Assembly: GCA_905215815.1 (NCBI GenBank)
Contig: CAJMRN010000012.1
Coordinates: 1-32,606, forward strand
Origin: an uncultured bacterium
Lineage (GTDB): Bacteria; Actinomycetota; Coriobacteriia; Coriobacteriales; Coriobacteriaceae
Direction of reading: 5' to 3'
Length of the DNA: 32,606 nucleotides
Below, piece by piece: positions 14,723 through 21,838 of this stretch. Each line of letters begins with the position of its first letter. Positions within the stretch are counted from its first letter, which is position 1. A program made the position numbers and the translations under genes. A model generated the notes under the pieces. It saw only the letters and a program-made list of their open reading frames with translations. It was not told the DNA's origin and searched no databases.

Positions 14723-15976
14723 ATGAACCTTGAAGATCTGCTGAAAGAGCTCCAGGCGCTCGTCGACAAGTACGGCGATGACACCGACCCGTCCGATGAG
14801 GACGCCGCCCGCATGGCAGAGCTCACCAACGAGATCAACCAGCGCCGTGCACAGCTCGACCAGACCGCGCAGACCCGCGCCGCCGCAGTGGCAGCCGCCC
14901 GCGCCGCCATCGACAACGGCACCGCTCAGCGCATCGATTCCGTCCCACTGGCTCGCTCCGCAAACAACTTCGGCACCGGCGCGGTCTACGACACGACCGA
15001 CTACGCCGCCGCCGAGCAGCGCGCGTGGGTGAAGGGCGTCGCCGAGCGCGCCGGCGTCCAGCTGGTAGAGGGTTACGCGCTGACCGACGCGGAGCGCGCC
15101 GCGCAGAACCACGCTATGCAGCAGCGAGCCGAATTCAACCACACGACCGCCAACACCGGTTCCGTCATTCCCGTCGAGCTGCAAAACGAGATTATCTCGC
15201 TCATCGACAACACCGCCGTTCTGTGGGGCGACATGCCGAAGCAGAACTTCCCCCATCAGTTCGAGATTATCCGCCACAAGTCCATTGATGCTGGCGACGC
15301 CGCCCAGACCGCCGAGGGCGCAGCGCCGACTGATGGTGAGCAGAACGCGTACGACACGCTCAAGTTCGAGGGCGTCGAGATTAAGAAGACCCTGAAGATA
15401 AGCCGCCGCATGGCCGTCCAGTCCGTCGATTCCTTCCAGTCTTACCTTGTCAAAGAGATTGCTGCACGACTGTCCGTTGCCTGCAACACCCACGCCCACG
15501 CGCGCCTGGTCAACAAGGACTACGGCATGGAGGAAACGAACAAAATCAAGACTTCCACGGTCAATGCGCTCAAGAAAGCCGACCTCGCCGGACTGCTCTC
15601 CAAGCTCTACACCTACAACAACCCAGCACCCAAGGGTGCCATCATCTACGCCAACAACAACGTCATCTGGAACTTCATCGCCATGCTCGAGGACAGCAAC
15701 GGGCGCTCCTATTTCGTCGACGAGAAGAATGCCGACCCGTCCGTCGAGGGCCACATCTTCGGCAAGCTGGTCAAGCGCGACGATTCCATTGCCGACGGCG
15801 TGATCATCGCCGGCTACCCCGACCTGTTCGAGGGCAACGTGTTTGACGGTCCCGACGTGATACCCTATATCGCGCCCGACGGAAGCCAGAACCGCTGCTT
15901 CGACGGTTACGAGCTCATCGACTGCGGCCTTGCAGTGCCCAAGTCGTTCGCCCAGCTGACCATCAAGACTGCCTAG
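14723..15976 (+). CDS. Major capsid protein (HK97 fold)
   Basis: The 417-aa protein has a charged coiled-coil scaffold-like delta domain at about 1-70 (DLLKELQALVDKYGDD and onward), then the HK97 shell domain: SVIPVELQNEIISLI, a QNFPHQFEIIRHKS region and a C-terminal A-domain with AGYPDLFEGNVF. The delta domain is probably removed by the neighbouring protease at about residue 70-100. AGAAAGGGA precedes the ATG. Codon use is strongly GC-biased, as expected for a highly expressed gene. Confidence 0.95.
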   Translation: MNLEDLLKELQALVDKYGDDTDPSDEDAARMAELTNEINQRRAQLDQTAQTRAAAVAAARAAIDNGTAQRIDSVPLARSANNFGTGAVYDTTDYAAAEQRAWVKGVAERAGVQLVEGYALTDAERAAQNHAMQQRAEFNHTTANTGSVIPVELQNEIISLIDNTAVLWGDMPKQNFPHQFEIIRHKSIDAGDAAQTAEGAAPTDGEQNAYDTLKFEGVEIKKTLKISRRMAVQSVDSFQSYLVKEIAARLSVACNTHAHARLVNKDYGMEETNKIKTSTVNALKKADLAGLLSKLYTYNNPAPKGAIIYANNNVIWNFIAMLEDSNGRSYFVDEKNADPSVEGHIFGKLVKRDDSIADGVIIAGYPDLFEGNVFDGPDVIPYIAPDGSQNRCFDGYELIDCGLAVPKSFAQLTIKTA

Positions 15977-15990
15977 GGAGGTCTCGCGCC

Positions 15991-16314
15991 ATGGCAGACA
16001 AGAAGAAGCAGAAGCAATGCATTCTCGATGCCTGCCGCGCCACGCTCCGCATCCCGGCATTCTGCAACGATTACGACGATGAGATCGCCGATGTCATCGA
16101 AGCCGCCCGCGCCGAGCTTGTCGCGGGCGGCGTCAGGCCGGAGAAGGCGAGAGACGATGACGACGGCAGGATTCGCCTGGCTATCAAGGTCTACGTCAAG
16201 GCCAACTTCGGTATGGACAACCCGGACGCCGACGGCTTCATGAAGTCGTTCGAATGCATGCTCACGTCGATGAGCGGGGACTCGCTCTACAGGGCGGAGC
16301 CATCCGATGAGTAG
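15991..16314 (+). CDS. Head-tail connector protein (gp6-like)
   Basis: The 107-aa helical protein follows the capsid gene after an AGGGAGG ribosome site. It contains the pattern of phage gp6/YqbG-like DNA-packaging connectors: ACRATLRIPAFCNDYDDEI at the start and IRLAIKVYVKANFGM in the second half. It should form the ring attached under the portal. Family call is by position and pattern. Confidence 0.8.
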   Translation: MADKKKQKQCILDACRATLRIPAFCNDYDDEIADVIEAARAELVAGGVRPEKARDDDDGRIRLAIKVYVKANFGMDNPDADGFMKSFECMLTSMSGDSLYRAEPSDE

Positions 16315-16615
16315 GTGGTCTGGGGTGTGCACGCTCATCGCGACCGAGACAGAGCGCGATGAAAAGGGCGTCCCGCACAGGAAGGAACGCCGCAGGCGCG
16401 TGCCGTGCAACGTCTTCTCGATGAGCGCGGCAACCTATTACGTCGCTGCTCAGGCGGGCGTGAAACCGCAGGTGGTAATTGAGATACGCTCCTGCGCATA
16501 TTCAGGCGAAACCCTCGTCGAGTACGGCGGTGTGACGTACTCGGTCGACAGCAGGCTTATTAGCGGCGCGGACAATATCCGCCTCACGCTTGTCGAGAGG
16601 ACTGGTGACCGATGA
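16307..16615 (+). CDS. Head-tail adaptor / head closure protein
   Basis: The 102-aa protein is predicted mostly beta, with an N-terminal strand SGVCTLIATETERDEKGVPH and a C-terminal YSVDSRLISGADNIRLTLVE. Short beta proteins in this slot act as SPP1 gp16-like head-closure proteins. It overlaps the preceding gene by eight bases and the next by four. Function rests mainly on gene order. Confidence 0.72.
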   Translation: MSRWSGVCTLIATETERDEKGVPHRKERRRRVPCNVFSMSAATYYVAAQAGVKPQVVIEIRSCAYSGETLVEYGGVTYSVDSRLISGADNIRLTLVERTGDR

Positions 16616-16992
16616 GCGGCGTCAATATCGACGATCTCGCCGAGATTATCGTCAACGACATGCAGGACGTAATCGACGATGACGTTGAAGCACTGGAGGG
16701 CAACGCCCGCGCAGCAGGACAGAAGGCGGTCAGGCTGCTGCGCCAACGAAGCCGCAAACGCGTCCACCACGGCGGAAGCTACGCGAAGGCTTGGACGGCT
16801 GATATCGAGACCGACGAGACCGGCACGAGCTGCACCGTGCACAACCGGCAGTACCAGCTGACTCATCTGCTTGAGAAGGGTCACGCCATCGCAAACCAGA
16901 GCGGCAGGTATCCCGGGCACGCTGCAGGCGACCACGTGATTGAGGGCGTTTACAACGAGGTCGCTGCGGAGTTCGCGAAGGGCGGCGAGTGA
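16612..16992 (+). CDS. HK97 gp10-like tail component
   Basis: The 126-aa protein has the HK97-gp10 layout: an N-terminal helix, RSRKRVHHGGSYAKAWTAD at about 45-63, a strand pair ending CTVHNRQYQLTHLLEKGHA, and a short C-terminal helix. Members bind between the head-closure ring and tail terminator. Both its ends overlap neighbouring genes, indicating coupled expression. Confidence 0.88.
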   Translation: MSGVNIDDLAEIIVNDMQDVIDDDVEALEGNARAAGQKAVRLLRQRSRKRVHHGGSYAKAWTADIETDETGTSCTVHNRQYQLTHLLEKGHAIANQSGRYPGHAAGDHVIEGVYNEVAAEFAKGGE

Positions 16993-17321
16993 TGAAGACA
17001 TTGGATGAGCTTGTCGGCATTCTCAGGTCGTTCGAGCTGCCGTTCAGCAACGGCGCGTTTCTGTCTGACGAGCGGCCTGCACCTCCGTACATCGAGATTG
17101 AAGCCGGTTACTCAGAAGCCGCCTTTGCGGACAACGTGACGCATATCAGGTGGATGCCGTACGACTGCGCGCTTTACTGCGCGACGCGAGACTACGAGCT
17201 TGAACGGCGCATCGAATCTGAATTGGATGCCGCCGAATTCGCCTACACGAAAACGGTGACGGCAATCGACGGAGAGGGTGTCATCGAGACCGCCTACGAG
17301 ATTAACGTTATTGAATATTAA
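16992..17321 (+). CDS. Tail terminator / minor tail protein
   Basis: The 109-aa protein has the alpha/beta pattern of phage tail-completion proteins: an N-terminal helix, PPYIEIEAGYSE, then a long charged helix YELERRIESELDAAEF. Gene order between gp10 and major tail protein supports a tail-terminator role. ATG 16992 overlaps the upstream TGA; a GTG three bases earlier is possible. Confidence 0.75.
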   Translation: MKTLDELVGILRSFELPFSNGAFLSDERPAPPYIEIEAGYSEAAFADNVTHIRWMPYDCALYCATRDYELERRIESELDAAEFAYTKTVTAIDGEGVIETAYEINVIEY

Positions 17322-17335
17322 GAAAGGGGCATCTT

Positions 17336-17926
17336 ATGCCACGAAACGGATATTTCGGTGTCAAGAACGCGCACATCGCCGTGCTCGAGAGCGAGGACAA
17401 CTTTACCTACGCGAAGCCGGTGCGAGTTCCCGGTACCGTAGAGATCAAGATGGAGCCTTCCGTCGAGACCGCGACGAGCTATGCCGACAACGAGACCTGG
17501 CTCGACAAAACTCAGGACAACGGCGGATCTGGCACCATTTCCTTCTATGACACGGAGGGGACTGTTGAGATGCGCAAGCTGTTCGCCAGCCTTGTCGGCT
17601 TCGACATCGACGCAAAAGGTCGAGTCCTTGGTACCTCCGGCAAGACTCCGAAGAAGTTCGCCTTCATGTGCGAGCAGCCGGGGCATGTCGTAGGCAAGCG
17701 CCGTTGCTTCCTCTGCTGCCAGATCAAGGCACCGAGCATGGACGCCAAGACCCTTGAGGACAAGCCGGATATCACGCAGCTCGACTATGACATCACGTGG
17801 CGTCCCGTCACGCTTCCGAGCGGCTGGCGAGGCAGCTCGTATGACAGCTTCAGCGACCTTGAAGGTTACGATAAGTTCTTCGATGAGGTCGACACGCAGC
17901 TCACGCCAGCACCGAGCGAGGCATAG
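17336..17926 (+). CDS. Major tail protein
   Basis: The 196-aa protein resembles phi13/TP901-type major tail proteins. The N-terminal GYFGVKNAHIAVLESED is followed by a beta-rich core with a polymerisation-loop-like YADNETWLD segment and a C-terminal ITWRPVTLPSG. It forms the hexameric rings of the non-contractile tail tube. A good AGAAAGGGG site precedes it, in line with high expression. Confidence 0.85.
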   Translation: MPRNGYFGVKNAHIAVLESEDNFTYAKPVRVPGTVEIKMEPSVETATSYADNETWLDKTQDNGGSGTISFYDTEGTVEMRKLFASLVGFDIDAKGRVLGTSGKTPKKFAFMCEQPGHVVGKRRCFLCCQIKAPSMDAKTLEDKPDITQLDYDITWRPVTLPSGWRGSSYDSFSDLEGYDKFFDEVDTQLTPAPSEA

Positions 17927-17927
17927 C

Positions 17928-18350
17928 ATGGTAAGCGAGATCAATATCGGTGGCAGCACCGTTCCCGTCGCATGCAACGGCTTCACGCCTATCGTGTTCT
18001 CGCGCGAGTTCTCGGTTGAGCGTCCCGATGGCTCGAAGCGACCGAAGGATATCAACGAAGACGTCTCCGTTATTCTCGAGGTCACGTCCGCATTTAAGGT
18101 CGCGCCCATCGTACCGCTCCTTGAGATTTTTTACTCCTGCGCGAAGACGGCCAACCCGAAGCTCAAGCCCTTCAAAGAGTTTATTGGCGATTTCCCGCCC
18201 GATGCGTACGACCTGGAGCGCTCCGGCGGTTGGTCTGCCGACGTGATGGGGATCGTGAAGGAAAACTTTTTTCCGAACGCAAAGGAAGACGTGGCAGCCG
18301 AGACCGCCGAAGAGACCGATGCCGCCGATGCCGACGGAGCTGCAGAGTAG
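17928..18350 (+). CDS. Tail assembly chaperone, first part (gpG-like)
   Basis: The 140-aa protein lies between the major tail protein and the tape measure, the fixed place of tail assembly chaperones. It starts at ATG 17928, two bases after the tail-protein stop, and ends in an acidic Ala/Glu/Asp-rich tail (AAETAEETDAADADGAAE). The 18319-18531 frame overlaps its end by 32 bases in the +1 frame, as expected of a G/GT pair, although no canonical slippery heptamer is apparent. Confidence 0.75.
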   Translation: MVSEINIGGSTVPVACNGFTPIVFSREFSVERPDGSKRPKDINEDVSVILEVTSAFKVAPIVPLLEIFYSCAKTANPKLKPFKEFIGDFPPDAYDLERSGGWSADVMGIVKENFFPNAKEDVAAETAEETDAADADGAAE

Positions 18351-18531
18351 CTGCGACGCGCTCTACATTTACGAGTGCCAGCAGGCCGGGCTGTCTATAG
18401 GCGATCTAGAAAAGCTCAGCTACAGACAGGTGCAGACGCTTCTCGACATCTATTCGTTCGTCAACGACGCGATTTCACACGCCGACGAGGACGAGCAGGC
18501 TCGAAAGGGCGAGCAGGAGTTCTGGTCGTGA
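18319..18531 (+). CDS. Tail assembly chaperone, second part (gpT-like)
   Basis: A frame of 70 codons overlaps the end of the first chaperone gene in the +1 frame. Its product has the helical pattern seen in the C-terminal T parts of tail chaperones (LYIYECQQAGLSIGDLEKLS, then a tail with DEDEQARKGE). It may be made by frameshift fusion or by its own ATG at 18319, which has only a weak GAAGAGA upstream. It would bind the tape measure protein during assembly. Confidence 0.65.
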   Translation: MPPMPTELQSSCDALYIYECQQAGLSIGDLEKLSYRQVQTLLDIYSFVNDAISHADEDEQARKGEQEFWS

Positions 18532-18609
18532 GGATAAAGCGACAGCGCACCGCAGTCGGCGCGCTGTTCTGTGTACTCACGGTTTATTGATAGTTGAATA
18601 GAGGTGACC

Positions 18610-21114
18610 ATGGCAGTTACTTACAAGGGGCTGACGATCAAATTCGGCGGCGATACGACGGAGCTGCAGGGCGCGCTCAAGAAGGTGCAGAGCACCGCCA
18701 AGGATACACAGGGCGCGCTGAAGGACATCAACCGCGCGCTGAAGCTTGACCCCGGCAATACCGAGCTTTTGACCGAGAAGGCCAAGCTGCTGAACCGCGC
18801 GTACGATGAGACCAAGACGAAGCTCGATGCCTATAAGTCGGCGCTCGCGATGCTTGAGGAAAAGCAGCGTAGCGGTGTAGCGCTCACGGAGCGCGAGCAG
18901 GCGCAGTATTCGAGCCTGAAGGCGCAGGTTGCCGTCTGCGAGAACCAGCTCGAGAGTTACGCCGATGACCTGAAGAGCGTTAGTCGGGAAGCGGAAGCAT
19001 CCAAGACCGGCCTGTACCAATTCGGACAGACGGTACAGGACAACAGCGACAAGCTGGCGAAGGCCGGCAAGGGGCTTGAGACCGCCGGCAAGACGATTAC
19101 CGGTGCCGTCGGTGGAGCTGCGACGGCGCTCGTGGGCCTGGCATCCAGTCAGGAAGAAAACATCGAGCAGACGCATCAGCTCGACGCCGCATGGAAAGAC
19201 GCCGGCGGTACGAGCGAGCAGGCCCGAAACTCCTATACGCTCTTCTACAAGCTGCTCGGTGAAGAGGACACGGCAACGGAAGCGGCGCAGAATCTCTCCC
19301 GACTGACCACGAACCAGCAGGAGCTGGACAAGTGGAACAACATCGCCGCAGGCTCCTTCTCGAAGTTCGGCGATGCTCTGCCACTCGAGAACCTCGTCGA
19401 AGCGTCCCAGGAGACGGCGCACACGGGAACCGTCACAGGCGGTTTGGCAGACGCACTTAACTGGGCTACCGCGAGCAATGAGCAGTGGAGCGCCGCGCTC
19501 TCCGGAAACCAGGCCGCGCAGCAGGCGTTCAACGACGCGATTGGGCAGGGCGCTACCAAGGAGGACGCGTTCAACGCGGCCCTTGCGGCCTGCGGCAGCG
19601 AGCAGGAGCGCTCTTCGCTTATCACGCAGACGCTTGACGGTCTCTATGGCGAGATCGGACAGACGTACCAGGACAACAACAAGACCATGCTCGACTCGCG
19701 CGAGCAGCAGGCCCAGTTCAACCAGAAGCTGACCGAAGCCGGTGAAGCCGCGCTGCCGGTCAAGGAAAAGGTCTTGGAGCTTGGCACCACTCTTCTCGAG
19801 AAGGTCACTCCGGCGCTTGAGAGCGTTTCCGACTGGTTTCAACGGCTGTCTCCGGAACAGCAAGACCTCGTGACCAACATCGCGCTCGGAACCCTGGCTT
19901 TTGGCGGCCTTGCGACCGGTGCCGGCAAGGTGTTGCAGGCGGGAAGCGAGATCGGCGGTACCATCAAAACCGTCTCCGAGACATTTGGTGGACTCAAGGG
20001 TGCTATCGGTGCCGTCGGTGGCGGCTGGACTTCCTTCACCGGTCTCATTGCGGCAAACCCGATTCTGCTCGGTGTGGCGGCTGTTGCCGCCGCCGTTGCC
20101 GGTCTTACGTGGTTCTTCACGCAGACTGAGACCGGCAAGCAGATGTGGTCTGATTTCACCGGATGGATCTCTGAGAAGTGGCAGGGAGTCCAAGACTTCT
20201 TTGCAGGGGTACCCGCTTTTTGGCAAGGAATCTGGGACGGGATAACCGGCAAGGCCGAGGAAGTCAAAAACGACCTCGGTGCGAAGTTCGATGGAATCAA
20301 GGAAGGCGCATCGAATGCCTGGGAAAACCTGAAGACAAATGCATCAGACGCTTGGGGGAATCTCCAGTCAGCGGCTTCGGAAAAGTTCGGGTCGATTAAG
20401 AACTCGATTCAAAATGACATGCAGACCGGCCTTGAAGTCGGGTCTTCGAGTTCGAAAGCACTTCAGGCAGCAATGAACGGTGATTGGTCGACCGCCAAGA
20501 CCGAAGCGGCCAACGCCTTCAACCTCATCAAGGACAACATAACGAACAAGCTGGGCAATGCCAAGACGAACGCCATCAACATTGCCGACACGATTGGCGG
20601 TAAGCTCGGCTTTCCCGGTCTCGGAACGAAGGTCAATGGTGTTTTCGAGGGTATCAAGAATGGCATAACCAACAAACTGAACAGCGCTTGGAACACGATT
20701 AGCTGGATACCCAATCAGATTTCCTCGGCGTTCTCCGGTATCCGTATCAGTCTGCCGCATATCAGCCTTCCCCATTTTTCTGTCTCGTGGAGGGATATCG
20801 GCGGCATCGTCGACCTGCCGAGCATCAGCGTGAGCTGGTATGCAAAGGGCGGCTATTTCGACCGCCCGAGCATCATCGGCGTCGGTGAGGCCGGCGGCGA
20901 GCACGTCACTCCGGATAGGAAGCTGCGCGAGAGCGTTGAGGATGCCGTTTCAAGGGCTTTCGACCGCTGGGGCGGCGGGGCAAATCCGGTCAGCGTCTCC
21001 GTAACTGTAAACGCCACGGTCAACGACAAGGTTGACGCCTACACGACGGGGCAGCAGATCGGCGCTGGCATCGCCAGCCGCCTGAAGCAGAGGGGAGTGA
21101 CCGTTGGAGCGTAA
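18610..21114 (+). CDS. Tape measure protein
   Basis: The 834-aa protein is the longest tail-module protein apart from Tal and shows tape-measure features. An N-terminal coiled coil (about 30-150) includes KLDPGNTELLTEKAKLLNRA. Hydrophobic segments lie at about 385-410 and 440-470 (LLGVAAVAAAVAGLTWFF), followed by a repetitive Trp-containing helical region (SNAWENLKTNASDAWGNL) and a C-terminal Gly-rich motif (GVGEAGGEHVTPDRK). ATG 18610 with GAGG just upstream is preferred over GTG 18604. Its length sets tail length. A long minus-strand frame opposite it is a shadow. Confidence 0.95.
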   Translation: MAVTYKGLTIKFGGDTTELQGALKKVQSTAKDTQGALKDINRALKLDPGNTELLTEKAKLLNRAYDETKTKLDAYKSALAMLEEKQRSGVALTEREQAQYSSLKAQVAVCENQLESYADDLKSVSREAEASKTGLYQFGQTVQDNSDKLAKAGKGLETAGKTITGAVGGAATALVGLASSQEENIEQTHQLDAAWKDAGGTSEQARNSYTLFYKLLGEEDTATEAAQNLSRLTTNQQELDKWNNIAAGSFSKFGDALPLENLVEASQETAHTGTVTGGLADALNWATASNEQWSAALSGNQAAQQAFNDAIGQGATKEDAFNAALAACGSEQERSSLITQTLDGLYGEIGQTYQDNNKTMLDSREQQAQFNQKLTEAGEAALPVKEKVLELGTTLLEKVTPALESVSDWFQRLSPEQQDLVTNIALGTLAFGGLATGAGKVLQAGSEIGGTIKTVSETFGGLKGAIGAVGGGWTSFTGLIAANPILLGVAAVAAAVAGLTWFFTQTETGKQMWSDFTGWISEKWQGVQDFFAGVPAFWQGIWDGITGKAEEVKNDLGAKFDGIKEGASNAWENLKTNASDAWGNLQSAASEKFGSIKNSIQNDMQTGLEVGSSSSKALQAAMNGDWSTAKTEAANAFNLIKDNITNKLGNAKTNAINIADTIGGKLGFPGLGTKVNGVFEGIKNGITNKLNSAWNTISWIPNQISSAFSGIRISLPHISLPHFSVSWRDIGGIVDLPSISVSWYAKGGYFDRPSIIGVGEAGGEHVTPDRKLRESVEDAVSRAFDRWGGGANPVSVSVTVNATVNDKVDAYTTGQQIGAGIASRLKQRGVTVGA

Positions 21115-21838
21115 ACGCAAGCACAACCAGAGCGACAGCATCGTCTTCAACGGTCACGACCTGTCGAGCCTCGTCTTCTGCAAGATTCACCGCCCGATAA
21201 TGGCAAGCGTGAAGCCGACGTTCGAGGATGTGTCCGGAAGGCATGGCGAGCTGTTCAGGTCGGTGAAACGAGGGGGATACGATCTGACCGTCGACATGTG
21301 GCTGCGCACGGAACATCGTCGCGATATTGCCGATGCGCGGCACAAACTGGCGGCGATGCTCTGGACGGATGAGCCCGCTCCGCTGTACCTGCCGGATGAC
21401 CCAACGCGCTATCTCATGGCCATTGTCAGCGGCATCACAGATTTGGGTGAGATTACCGATGATTGCCCTGGCACGTCGGTGACATTCCATATAGGTGATC
21501 CGGACTATCACGGGCAGTGCCGCCGTATCGAGATGACCGGCTCCGCCGCCGTCTCCGTCGGCGGCACGCTTCCCGCGCATATTAAGGTGACGGCGAAGCC
21601 GTCTGCCGGAGGTGCCTGGAGGATAACCAACACCGGCACCGGCGAGTTCGTCGAGATTATCCAGCCGCTCACGGCTGACAGCACCATCAGGCTTGACTTC
21701 TCTACTGAGCACGCGACGGTCAACGGCTCGGTTGCCCAGCTCAACATCATGAGCGATTTCTTTGAGATTAATGACCGTGCGCACATCAAGATCTCTAGCG
21801 GCTCCGCGACGCTGGAATGGGAGGAAAGATGGCTTTAA
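21104..21838 (+). CDS. Distal tail protein (Dit, Sipho_tail)
   Basis: The 244-aa protein starts at TTG 21104 after AGGGGAG, overlapping the tape-measure stop by 11 bases. The N-terminal part (SIVFNGHDLSSLVF, then FRSVKRGGYDLTVDMWL) matches the Dit ring domain, and the second half is a beta-sandwich-like segment. It forms the hub between tail tube and baseplate. Position between tape measure and Tal is diagnostic. Its last bases contain GGGAGGAAAG used by Tal. Confidence 0.88.
   Translation: MERKRKHNQSDSIVFNGHDLSSLVFCKIHRPIMASVKPTFEDVSGRHGELFRSVKRGGYDLTVDMWLRTEHRRDIADARHKLAAMLWTDEPAPLYLPDDPTRYLMAIVSGITDLGEITDDCPGTSVTFHIGDPDYHGQCRRIEMTGSAAVSVGGTLPAHIKVTAKPSAGGAWRITNTGTGEFVEIIQPLTADSTIRLDFSTEHATVNGSVAQLNIMSDFFEINDRAHIKISSGSATLEWEERWL

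Noticed and set aside
14669..16060. 463-codon open frame on the minus strand
   Set aside because: It is antisense to the major capsid gene, and its Gly/Val/Leu-rich composition is that of an antisense shadow.
18528..18590. 20-codon GTG frame after the second chaperone gene
   Set aside because: It is very short, has no clear ribosome site, and shares the frame of the first chaperone past its stop; chance is sufficient.
18577..20226. 549-codon open frame on the minus strand
   Set aside because: It lies opposite the tape measure gene, is a by-product of GC-rich codon bias, and has no operon context or recognisable protein.
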